Assembly: GCF_907163105.1 (NCBI RefSeq)
Contig: NZ_OU015321.1
Coordinates: 1,240,001 to 1,304,000 of the forward strand
Direction of reading: 5' to 3'
Length of the DNA stretch: 64,000 nt
From: Cloacibacterium caeni
GTDB lineage: Bacteria; Bacteroidota; Bacteroidia; Flavobacteriales; Weeksellaceae
Part shown: positions 52,629 to 61,747 of the stretch, in pieces
How the letters are laid out: each line of letters starts with the position of its first letter
How positions within the stretch are numbered: position 1 is the first letter of the stretch
Position numbers and translations under genes: made by a program
Notes under the pieces: generated by a model
Told to the model about the DNA's origin: nothing
Database searches by the model: none
The model's input: only the letters and a program-made list of their open reading frames with translations

Positions 52629-53872
52629 CTTCTTTCAATTAAGCGGTCAATTTCAGTTTGCGTCTGCAGTGCTTTGGTAAGGATCTCGAAATATTCCAGT
52701 TGGGCCATATTCAGCTGTTCCCATGCGTCATATAACATGAAGAGTTCTTCCGTATTCTGCTCATAGCCCAACTGCATGGATTTGTAGTTGTTTTTTAAGG
52801 CCGGAATAATGGTGTCTTCATAGAGTTTCAGCTGATTTTTATTCAGATCCAGTTCATTGCGCATTCCGTAGGCCATTCCGCTGTATTCGTTCACCATCAT
52901 TTCTTTCTGTGCCTGCAAGGCTTCTTCTTTCAGTTTCAGGCTTTCAATATTGGCTTTATTCATGCCTGAAGCCCAAGATACGAAAGGCAGTTTTGCCATC
53001 AGCATCAGAGAAAACTGCATGGGCTGGCCACCAAAACCAAACATGTTTTCGAACTTTACGCCAAATTCCGGCTTTAGATTCTGCTTTTCCAGATCCTGTT
53101 TGAGTTTGGCAATATTAATTTCCCGGTCGATGCCACGCAAGTCACTTCTGTTCTGCTCAAAAAGATCCTGACCAAAGGTCTCCAGGGAATAATCGTTCAA
53201 GTTGTACTCAGGCAGGATTTCCAGCGGTGACAGGGCGTCTCTTCCCATGAGGGCATTCAACCGGATGCGGTTGACGCGCAGGTCATTCTCATACATGAGC
53301 TGCATGTTTTTTGAACTTCCGAGGGCCGCTTTGGCTTTGTAATAGGCGGATATTTTGGAAAGTCCGTTTTTGTACCGGATCTCGGCGTTTCTGATCATGA
53401 AATCCAGCATCTTTTCGTTTTCCTTAACGACCTTCAGCTTTTTATCCAAGACAATGGAACTGTAATACAGTTTTTTTGCATCCTGAAAGTTTTCATTGAG
53501 GGCGGCATAAAGTTTTTCCTTTTCTACAGCAGACATTGCCTTCATCAGATTTTCGTTGGCGTTGAGTTTCTTTCTGTTGGGCAACATCTGTTCCACCGAA
53601 ACTGCTACTGAGCCCATGCCGAGCATATCGCCGTCGCGCTGCCAGAGTTTTGCATTATAGGGCGTCATGAAGAAACCTGCTCCTACGGTTGGAGGCATCC
53701 AGCTTCTTGCTCCTTTTGCGGCAGCATCCATTGACCGGATTTCGGCATTGTACATTTTTACCACCGGATGGTTGGCTGCGATACTGTCCATTACTGCGGG
53801 CAGGGACATTTGCTGAGCATCAATGGTAGTGTAAAGGAAGGCCAGTACTGCTGTTATTATTAATTTTTTCAT
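52625..53872 (-). CDS. cusC: CusC-type TolC-family outer membrane channel
   Basis: A 415-residue exported protein (MKKLIITAVLAFLYTTIDAQ) made of two repeats of long helices and short strands typical of TolC (YKNGLSKISAYYKAKAAL, YEQNTEELFMLYDAWEQLN). It provides the exit duct for the Cus pump. It overlaps the second adaptor and follows cusA by 18 bp. Confidence 0.88.
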   Translation of the reverse strand: MKKLIITAVLAFLYTTIDAQQMSLPAVMDSIAANHPVVKMYNAEIRSMDAAAKGARSWMPPTVGAGFFMTPYNAKLWQRDGDMLGMGSVAVSVEQMLPNRKKLNANENLMKAMSAVEKEKLYAALNENFQDAKKLYYSSIVLDKKLKVVKENEKMLDFMIRNAEIRYKNGLSKISAYYKAKAALGSSKNMQLMYENDLRVNRIRLNALMGRDALSPLEILPEYNLNDYSLETFGQDLFEQNRSDLRGIDREINIAKLKQDLEKQNLKPEFGVKFENMFGFGGQPMQFSLMLMAKLPFVSWASGMNKANIESLKLKEEALQAQKEMMVNEYSGMAYGMRNELDLNKNQLKLYEDTIIPALKNNYKSMQLGYEQNTEELFMLYDAWEQLNMAQLEYFEILTKALQTQTEIDRLIERR

Positions 53873-53890
53873 TTTGTAATCATTTAAGGA

Positions 53891-56800
53891 TTAATGGGCA
53901 GCGTCGAGGACGTCAATTTTCCCTAGTTTGTTCAGTTCCCATTCCTTCTGCATATAAAAGATAATTGGTGTTACCAAAAGGATGTGAATGGCCGAAGTGA
54001 AAACACCACCAACCATCGGCAATACGATTGGTTTCATCATATCACTTCCCACGCCGTGGCTCCACAGGATGGGTACAAGCCCGAAGAGGGTCACGCAAAC
54101 CGTCATAATCTTTGGTCTTAATCTTTTGGCTGCACCATGAATGACATATTCACGAAGTTCTTCATTGCTAATGGTCTCCCGGGAGTTGCCGTTCTTCGTA
54201 GTAAGCTGAATCATGGCATCGTTCAGGTAAATAACCATCACAATTCCCGTTTCTACCGCAAGTCCGAACAACGCAATAAAACCAACTGCTACGGCTACGG
54301 AAAGGTTCACCCCCCAAATCGAAATCATAAAGACACCCCCGATTAGGGCAAAAGGAATACTGATGAGATTAAAGAAAGCTTCGCGGTAAGAATTGAACGC
54401 AAAATACATCGAAAGGAAAATCACTATTAATACGAGGGGCATAATCATTTTTAAAGTCTGCTCGCCCCGAATCAGGTTTTCGTACTGACCGCTCCATTCC
54501 ACGAAATAACCTTTTGGCATTTTGTTCACCATGTTATTGAGTTTTGCCTGGGCTTCTTTTACGGTACTGCCTAAATCCCGGTCGCGTACGTTGAATAGAA
54601 CAGATCCACGCAACATTGCATTTTCAGAATTGATCATTGGTGGTCCTTCTGTAAGACGAATGTCAGCCACTGCACTCAGTGGAATGGAACCAAATTCCAT
54701 CGTCTGCATGGGCAATCTTCTCAGAGATTCCAAATTATTTCTGAAATCCTGGCCGTACCTGGCATTTACCGAAAAGCGCTGTCGGCCTTCCACGGTGGTG
54801 GTGAGTTTCATTCCGCCGAGCGCACTTTCCACGACGGCATTTACATCATCCACACTTAGGCCGTATCTTCCTATTTCTTCGCGTTTCACTTGAATGTCCA
54901 CATATTTTCCGCCGGTAATGGGTTCTACGTACATGTCTTTTATTCCTTCAATACCGGTGAGTTCCTTTTTTATTTTTTCGGAAAGGACCGCGATACTGTC
55001 CAGGTTCTGTCCGTACACTTTTACGCCCACATCCGTTCTAATCCCTGTTGAAAGCATATTGATCCGGTTGGAAATCGGCATGGTCCAGCCATTAGTTACG
55101 CCCGGAATCTGCAGTTTAGCATTCAATTCATTAATAAGATCGTCTTTTGTAAGGCCGTCGCGCCATTCGTCCTGAGGTTTCAACAGAATGATGGTTTCAA
55201 TCATTGAAATGGGTGAATTATCTGTCGCCGTGTTTGCTCTTCCGGCTTTTCCGAGGACATGATCCACCTCCGGAACTCCTTTAATGATTTTATCCTGCAC
55301 CTGCAGTAATCTTTTGGCTTCGGAGTTCGAAATATCAGGCAAAGTGACTGGCATAAAGAGCAAAGATCCTTCATCCAAAGGTGGCATAAACTCACGTCCA
55401 AGGTTCATTATCATTGGAATACTGATGAGCAGTGCCAAAATATTAATTCCCAGCGTGGTTTTTTTCCATTTCATGCACCATCTTATCAGCGGTTCGTAAA
55501 TCCGTTCCAAGCCTCTGTTTATTGGGTTTTTATTATCGTCCTTAAATTTTCCCTTCATGAAAAAGGAGATGAGCACAGGGGCAAGGGTAAGCACCAGGAT
55601 TGCATCAACAATCAGGATGAATGTTTTAGTGTACGCCAGCGGATGAAAAAGTTTACCTTCCTGACCGGTCAACATAAATACCGGGAGAAAAGAAACCACG
55701 ATGATTACCGTAGAAAAAAATACGCCTCTGGATACCTGTAAGGATGATTTTTCGATAATCTTCAACCGAATGTCTTCGGGAATTTTAACGTAACTGTCTT
55801 TCTCTTTGTCTTTTTTTCTGAATATATTTTTAAACCAGTTGGTCTTCATTGTTAGGGGGTTTTATTTTGTTGATGGTTCTGCCAATCGGAGAGATTTTTA
55901 TATGCATTTTCAGACATGATAATTCCGTTATCTACAATCACCCCAATTGCCAGTGCAATTCCTGTAAGGGACATGATATTGGAGGAGAGTCCAAACGCAT
56001 TGAGCAGAATAAAACTGATGGCAATGGTGACCGGAATCTGAATGATGATGCTCAATGCACTTCGCCAGTGGAATAGGAACAGAATAACAATGATTGCCAC
56101 CACGATAATTTCTTCAATCAGCTTGGTTTTAATATTGTCTATTGCCCCTTCAATCAGCGTACTGCGGTCGTACGATGTCTTGAAGGTGACGCCTTCAGGG
56201 AGTCCTTTTTCAACGTCCTTCATTTTCTCTTTCACATCGTTGATGACCTTATCCGCATTTTCGCCATACCGTGCCACCACGATACCGCCCACGACTTCAC
56301 CTTCACCGTCCGCATCAAAAATACCCAGCCGAAGATCTCCACCCATTTGTACCGAGCCAATATCTTTCACCCGCACGGGAATACCGTTGTAATTTCCCAC
56401 CGCGATTTCTTCGATATCGGCTACATTCTTAATGTAACCAAGTCCACGGATGACGTAGGCCATATCGGCCATCTCAAATTTCCGTCCTCCTACATCGTTG
56501 TTGTTAGCCTTTACCTTATTCATCACCTCCATGAGGGAGACGTTGTAATACTGCAATTTTACAGGATCTACGATAAGTTGGTACTGTTTTTCGAAGCCGC
56601 CAAAGGAGGCTACTTCCGCCACACCGGGAACCGTCTGCAGAGCAAATTTCACATACCAGTCCTGGAGGGCGCGCTGGTCTCCCAAATCCATTTTAGGTGC
56701 ATCAAAATGGTACCAGAAGACGTGACCAACGCCGGTACCATCCGGTCCGAGCGTAGGGGTGACATCTTGTGGGAGTAAACGCTGCGCATAATTGAGCCGT

Positions 56801-57135
56801 TCCATTACGCGGGTTCTGGCCCAATATATATCCACATTATCTTCGAAAATAACATACACGAAGCTCATCCCAAACATGGAAGAGGCGCGGATGTTCTTAA
56901 TTTTCGGAATTCCCTGAAGGTTGCTGACCAGCGGGAAAGTCACCTGATCTTCAATAATCTGGGGACTTCTGCCCATCCACTCCGTAAAAACGATGACCTG
57001 GTTCTCACTCAGATCCGGAATGGCATCGATGGGATTGTCCCTTACCGCAAAAATACCCCAGATAAAAAGGCCGATTGCTATCAGCAAAACGAAATACCTG
57101 TTGCGGAGGGACAGTTTGATTAAATTTTGAATCAT
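53891..57135 (-). pseudogene. cusA: CusA-type heavy-metal RND pump, split by a frameshift
   Basis: Two frames together make one CusA (427 + 652 residues, against a usual length near 1050). Part 1 (57135-55852) has the RND start IQNLIKLSLRNRYFVLL, the FTEWMGRSPQIIEDQVTFPL segment and reaches transmembrane helix 4 (AIGVIVDNGIIMSENAYKNL). Part 2 (55849-53891) resumes with VSRGVFFSTVIIVVSFLPVF and ends after the last helix. They differ by one frame and meet at a run of five C/G (55855-55859). In the second frame the codons upstream of its ATG are open, so a one-base change would join them. The protein is disrupted, a sequencing artefact, or translated as two halves. Confidence 0.85.
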
Positions 57136-57149
57136 GGTTCTGTACGGTT

Positions 57150-57773
57150 TTACTTAATTTCTTCCTGAACCTCGCCACATGAAAGCATTTCTTTGCCGTA
57201 ATAAGGATTCTTCACCTCACGTGAATCGCTAAGCCAGAAGGCCCCTTTGTTATCATTATACATCGGGCAGAATACTTTGTACACCGGTTTTGGAGTTCCG
57301 AAATCTTTCAGCAGGTCGTAAAAATCTGCGCTCATTAAATCCAGATGTTCGCGCTGATGATCAATGTTTCCGGCATTATCCGCAATATGCTGTGCGTGTT
57401 CCTTAATGCTTGATTCCAGTTCTGCATATTCTTTTTTCTGTTCAGCGGAAAACCCATTTTTGTTTATTTTAGGAAAAGAGGCCAGGATCCCTTTCGCTGC
57501 ACTCACCGCTTCTTTATCATCATCACCGGACAACGCGAATGTAAGGTGGGTGTAATGAGAATAGAGCTCCGTAAGGTCAGCGGTAGTTTTTTTGGCGGTG
57601 GTCACGGTTACCTTAGCATCCATTGCCATATTGCCCATCGCTGCACTATCGGACATTGTGCTCATATCGTGCTGCATGGATGTTTCAGTAGTGCTTTTCT
57701 GTTCTTTGTTTTCTTTACAAGAAGTGAGTGCCAATGTTCCGATTGCCAAAAGGCTGAATAGTACTGTTTTCAT
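57150..57773 (-). CDS. DUF3347 lipoprotein
   Basis: A 207-residue lipoprotein (MKTVLFSLLAIGTLALTSC) with a Met/His linker (MQHDMSTMSDSAAMGNMAM). A helical DUF3347 domain carries LYSHYTHLTFALSGDDDKEA, and a C-terminal tail has CPMYNDNKGAFWLSDSREV and CGEV, which resembles the metal-binding end found in CusB-like adaptors. A periplasmic copper-binding accessory is likely. It directly precedes cusA. Confidence 0.85.
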   Translation of the reverse strand: MKTVLFSLLAIGTLALTSCKENKEQKSTTETSMQHDMSTMSDSAAMGNMAMDAKVTVTTAKKTTADLTELYSHYTHLTFALSGDDDKEAVSAAKGILASFPKINKNGFSAEQKKEYAELESSIKEHAQHIADNAGNIDHQREHLDLMSADFYDLLKDFGTPKPVYKVFCPMYNDNKGAFWLSDSREVKNPYYGKEMLSCGEVQEEIK

Positions 57774-57792
57774 TATTTTATAAGTTTAAAGG

Positions 57793-58179
57793 TTATTTAT
57801 TATTAAAAAAGGCTTCGTAGTTTGCTTTATTTTCGAAGTACACGACATTATCATTTTTATCAGAGATTGCGATAATTGCGGTTGCTTTATCGATGAGTTG
57901 ATGAGATATGGGATCGTATGCCATGCGGGCATTTTCTTCCTGCGGGATTCTGAGTTTGCAGTTTTCACAGCAACCATAATAGGTTTTGCCGTCATGTTTT
58001 ACTTCGAGCTGTTTTTTGCCCATATAGGCATTGTTTACCATACATACCTCATCGTTGGGAACAATGTCACCGGTGGTGAACTTTGCGACCGCAATTTGTG
58101 TACTTTCAGCTTTTGAATTGTTGCAGGAAACGAGGAACACCGCTATAAAAGCGAGTATTCCCAAAAGAATATTCTTCAT
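57793..58179 (-). CDS. TRASH/YHS-like metal-binding lipoprotein (MlpB-like)
   Basis: A 128-residue lipoprotein (MKNILLGILAFIAVFLVSC). The central motif DEVCMVNNAYMGK...YYGCCENCKLRI has the Cys spacing of TRASH/YHS-type metal-binding folds, followed by a helical end. Probably a periplasmic soft-metal buffer. It heads the run of efflux genes, 19 bp before the DUF3347 gene. Confidence 0.75.
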   Translation of the reverse strand: MKNILLGILAFIAVFLVSCNNSKAESTQIAVAKFTTGDIVPNDEVCMVNNAYMGKKQLEVKHDGKTYYGCCENCKLRIPQEENARMAYDPISHQLIDKATAIIAISDKNDNVVYFENKANYEAFFNNK

Positions 58180-58408
58180 TAAATTTTATATTATAGGTTA
58201 ATTTTAAGTTTCCTTGTTAAGAAACTGCTTACGAACATTCAGATCTTCAAAAGCGTCCTCGCTCCAAAAGGAAAATCTTTTGTGAAAGATTTACTTTTAA
58301 AGGAAAAGTTGAAGTTCAAAGGAATATACAGCGCTGATAAGTCATCAGGGATAAAGTGTTAAAAAACTCTTCACGACCGGACATAACTCGGGCTGTAAGA
58401 AAGAAGTA
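58180..58408. other. Spacer between the Cys-rich gene and the efflux operon
   Basis: No gene. It holds a small aatcttt/aaagatt hairpin near 58275-58292. No regulator gene or clear operator was found, although an island promoter should lie here. Confidence 0.4.
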
Positions 58409-58825
58409 TTACCCTATTTTGGGCGGTTCCCAAATGGTATAGAATCCACCGGAGTAATGGGGATTCTGATAAAAGAAATTAGAATTTTTGTCATCGTAAC
58501 CGGACGCTTCGTTTTTAGAATCCTCTAAAAATTTGCTGTCTGCTAGAATGGTATACTGAGCAGTGCTGCAAAAGTTACCGCTGCAGTTTCCTGAGCATCC
58601 TTCAGTTTGACAATTGTGTGATTTGGTGTGACAGCATTTGTCTTTGCAATCGTCGCTGTCGCAAGACGGCTGTATCTGTGCGAATGACTGTTTTATGAAA
58701 GTTTGCGAACTGGTCGCGGTTTTAATAACCTGCTTCTCCTTTTTACTGCAAGCCTGAGAAATCCCTGGCGCCAGAAATAACGCGAGTGTAAGGGAAAGGA
58801 ATAGTATTTTAAAATTTCCGTGCAT
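58409..58825 (-). CDS. Cys-rich secreted protein of unknown function
   Basis: A 138-residue exported protein (signal peptide ending GISQA, then C). A cluster of eleven cysteines in about 45 residues (CDSDDCKDKCCHTKSHNCQ, then GCSGNCSGNFC) suggests metal binding. The tail is Tyr/Asn-rich (FFYQNPHYSGGFYTIW). No named family recognised. At the upstream end of the copper island, it may be a secreted copper or mercury scavenger (inference). Confidence 0.7.
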   Translation of the reverse strand: MHGNFKILFLSLTLALFLAPGISQACSKKEKQVIKTATSSQTFIKQSFAQIQPSCDSDDCKDKCCHTKSHNCQTEGCSGNCSGNFCSTAQYTILADSKFLEDSKNEASGYDDKNSNFFYQNPHYSGGFYTIWEPPKIG

Positions 58826-58866
58826 TATGAAGTAAAACAGTACAAATGTAGGGAATATTTTTGAAG

Positions 58867-60208
58867 TTTCAATACTGTCCTAAATAAAAATTATTAAAAA
58901 TAGAAACAGCCTAAATACCTATTTTACATTTAGCTTTACATTTAATTTCAAAAAAGAACCCCTTGATAATAGTTTTTGGGGGTTTCAGGCGGTTGCTCAA
59001 ATGGTTTGTCGAGCCAAAATTGAAGATTAATTTTAACAAAAATATTCAATCGGATAAAAGCTACCAGATTTGATAATTGCCAATTATATTTAGCGATGGA
59101 TTTCAGGTATTTCAGAATGAGAATAGTGATAAGTGCCGTCCAGATTTGGATTTTCACTGCATTTTCAGAAGTTCCAATGAAGGTTTTGAGGTGAAGCAAC
59201 TGCTTGATATCTCTAAAAAAGATCTCAATTTGCCATCTTTGCTTGTATAATTCTGCTATGGTAGAAGCAGCCCAAGAGAAATTATTGGAAATCATTTCAA
59301 TGGTTTGCTTGTTTTCATTATCCCAAATAGCCACTCTTCTTAATTTTTTTTGATATTTTTCTTTGGATAAAGGATTTGAGAGTACTATTTCTTCGTCTTT
59401 TAGGATGCTTTGAGCTCCTTTTGGTGGAAGTTCTCGTTCCTGTAAAGTTTCAAATTTCAGATTTTCTTTATGTCTTATTACGAAGAAAACACCTTTGCTG
59501 TCCCAAATAGAGAGCATTGGAAAATCGTTATAGAATCGGTCTGCAACAATGACTGCTCCCTTTTCCAAAGGAATGTTTTCCGCTCCCTTGTTATCAGCAA
59601 CACTTCCTTTGGTAATATTCACATAAACAGGAAGTTTCCCGTCATATTCAAGTAAGGTATGCATTTTCACGGCTCCTTTTTTAGTTCGATATGTTGCCCA
59701 ATCGAACAAAGACAGGCATAGAGAAATAAGGGTAGAATCTAATAAATAGACAGGAACTTTTATTTTGAGTTTTATCCGTCTTTCTTTCGTGTGCTGTCCT
59801 AATTGTTCTAATAGTTTGAAATACAAGTCTTTAAACAAAATCTGCATCTCGTTTTCCATTCTGGTAGCTAATAGAAGATTTGGAAGGTGCTGTTTTTATC
59901 CCTAAATGATTCAGGTTTCCTGTGGCACTGCGAAGTCCGTTGGAAATGTCCCGAACCGAAGTGCTTTTGGCAAAATGACAGAAAAGCATAGAAACTAAGT
60001 GGTTCCAACTATCAAATCCTTTATTTCGGTAATCGGTTTTCTTCTCAATTACTATTTTTTTGAAAATCCCTCGGTCTATTTTTGAAATGATTTGGGAAAA
60101 TAATGTTAATTTTGAATCCATAAGAAGGTTTTTTTGTTGTGCAACCTCAAAGATACTTTGAGTTACTTTAATTCCTTCTTATTTTTTTATTTAGGACGCT
60201 ATTGAAAG
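58867..60208 (-). mobile_element. IS4-family insertion sequence (degraded)
   Basis: The 24-bp left end (TTTCAATACTGTCCTAAATA..., 58867-58890) matches the reverse complement of the right end (TTTCAATAGCGTCCTAAATA..., 60208-60185) with two mismatches. The body is one transposase gene in two frames. No convincing target duplication was identified. It sits at the outer border of the copper island. Confidence 0.85.
58948..60121 (-). pseudogene. IS4-family transposase, frameshifted
   Basis: Frame 1 (60121-59831, 96 residues) carries the N-terminal DUF4372 domain (LFSQIISKIDRGIFKKIV, SWNHLVSMLFCHFAKSTSVRD). Frame 2 (59859-58948, 303 residues) carries the DDE domain: LLDSTLISLC (first D), IVADRFYND (second D) and ELYKQRWQIEIFF (Y-R-E signature with E). 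The two overlap by 29 bp in different frames near SYQNG, where one base gained breaks the family's continuous reading. Probably inactive unless frameshifting occurs. Confidence 0.85.
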
Positions 60209-60386
60209 ATTAACATAAAATTACAAATAACCTATTACTATTATTGAAAATTTCTATTTTTTCTGTAACCGATTCTGTACAAATTATTCTAAAAGAATAT
60301 CATTCTAAAATATTCGACCAATATTTCCATACTGAGTTTCTAAAAAAAAGGAACATATTTAGGTCTTAATATCAGCAAAAAACTAA

Positions 60387-60668
60387 AAAAAGCACAAGGC
60401 GAAAAATTACTGTAGAAAGCAAATTGAGTTTGATGGTTATTTTCAGGAGCGTTGGGAAGATGCAGCAGATACGATTGTGAATTTTTATGAGGATTATTTT
60501 GAGAACAGGGATAGGAAAAATTTGTATGTTTTTCTTTCTGCGCTATATGATGATGAGGTTTTTGATTATTTACAAAATGCTTATGATATTGCAAAATTGG
60601 AAGCTCCTAGGCAAAAATGGGTTAAGCTGCAGGTGGATGGTTTGATTGCTAAGGGGGTGAGATTTTGA
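60387..60668 (+). pseudogene. 3' remnant of an unidentified gene beside the IS element
   Basis: An open frame with no start codon runs from just after a TAA (60384) to TGA at 60666. It encodes a protein-like, acidic and aromatic sequence (IEFDGYFQERWEDAADTIVN, then RDRKNLYVFLSALYDDEVF and KWVKLQVDGLIAKGV). Only a GTG at 60477 could start it. Family not recognised. The 5' end was probably lost when the IS or island arrived. Confidence 0.55.
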
Positions 60669-60753
60669 TGGGATTTTACATTTTATTAGCTCTGAAGTCT
60701 GGAGACTTCGGAGAGCGGGTTAGTATTGGAAAACTTCTATGTAAAAATAAAAA

Positions 60754-60785
60754 AGCCTGGGAAACCAGGCTCAAATATTTTTTTA
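60754..60785. terminator. Intrinsic terminator downstream of the restriction operon
   Basis: Stem agcctgg-gaaa-ccaggct (60754-60771), A-run on the left serving leftward transcripts and T-rich tract on the right. Confidence 0.8.
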
Positions 60786-60864
60786 TAGTGCACCAAGAGA
60801 GCGCAATGTCTAGTGAGGCACTTTTATGTTGCAAAATTACAAAGATTTTTATATAAAGCAAATA

Positions 60865-61737
60865 TTAATCCAAATATTTTATATGATTTCTTATAATTTC
60901 TAATAAGTGAGGCTTCACTTTGTGTTTTTCAAAAAAAGAATAAATTTCAGATTTAAACTCTGCTAATCGATTTATAGAAATTGATTCTAAAAAGAATGCA
61001 ATAACTTTTAATGAGGCATCTAAAGAGTTTCGGTCACCTTTATTGTAATTTATTTTCGGATGAGAACTTAAACTCTGTGGTAAGGAAAAATCAAATAATA
61101 CATTGCTATGAGCACAGATATTTCTAATTTGTCTAACCGCATGTATTAATCTCATAAATTTACCTAAATCATTTACTTGATATAATTTTGAGATTCTGTT
61201 TTTTATTTCTAAATCCTTTATTGCATCGAATAAAGTTATAATGGATCCAAAGGAGAGATATTCAAATGTTTTCCATGCTGGAGCGTAAATATCAGCAGGA
61301 TGATTTATGTGATGCTTTTTCAACATTAAATTATCTCTTTTGAAATTGTCATCATACCTTTTTTTGAAGTCTTCAACAAAATCTTTTTTCATTAAAGCTT
61401 CATCAACAAACCAAAAAGGATCTTGCTTATTAATTATTGACGGATAATAAATTAATTTAGTTCTGAAATTAATTTCAATTCTATTAATATACTTCATTAA
61501 AATGTACTTAAGATCAATATCCATATAATACAATTCAATTATTTCAGAAATTTTAATTCCATTTAAGAAGTTCTCTTTTTCATCGTCCATGAAATAATAG
61601 GTATAAAAACCAAGTCTATAGTAACCTATATCAAGTAAGATTTCTTTCAATTTGGAAGTTTCATAACAAGATAAATCCAATCCTTTTTCTTCCAATCTTT
61701 TAATCTGATCATCAATACTTAGTGCAACTCTACCCAT
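60865..61737 (-). CDS. Abi_2-family abortive infection protein (HEPN type)
   Basis: A 290-residue cytosolic protein. Abi_2/AbiD-F landmarks are LSIDDQIKRLEEKGL, LLDIGYYRLGFYTYYF, RIEINFRTKLIYY and APAWKTFEYLSFGSI. A terminal RNICAHSNVLF near 206 gives the HEPN RNase signature R-x4-H. Such proteins abort phage infection, probably as RNases. It starts 10 bp after the hsdR stop in the same direction, so it is co-transcribed with the type I restriction genes as an embedded second defence. Confidence 0.88.
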   Translation of the reverse strand: MGRVALSIDDQIKRLEEKGLDLSCYETSKLKEILLDIGYYRLGFYTYYFMDDEKENFLNGIKISEIIELYYMDIDLKYILMKYINRIEINFRTKLIYYPSIINKQDPFWFVDEALMKKDFVEDFKKRYDDNFKRDNLMLKKHHINHPADIYAPAWKTFEYLSFGSIITLFDAIKDLEIKNRISKLYQVNDLGKFMRLIHAVRQIRNICAHSNVLFDFSLPQSLSSHPKINYNKGDRNSLDASLKVIAFFLESISINRLAEFKSEIYSFFEKHKVKPHLLEIIRNHIKYLD

Positions 61738-61747
61738 AAATAATATA

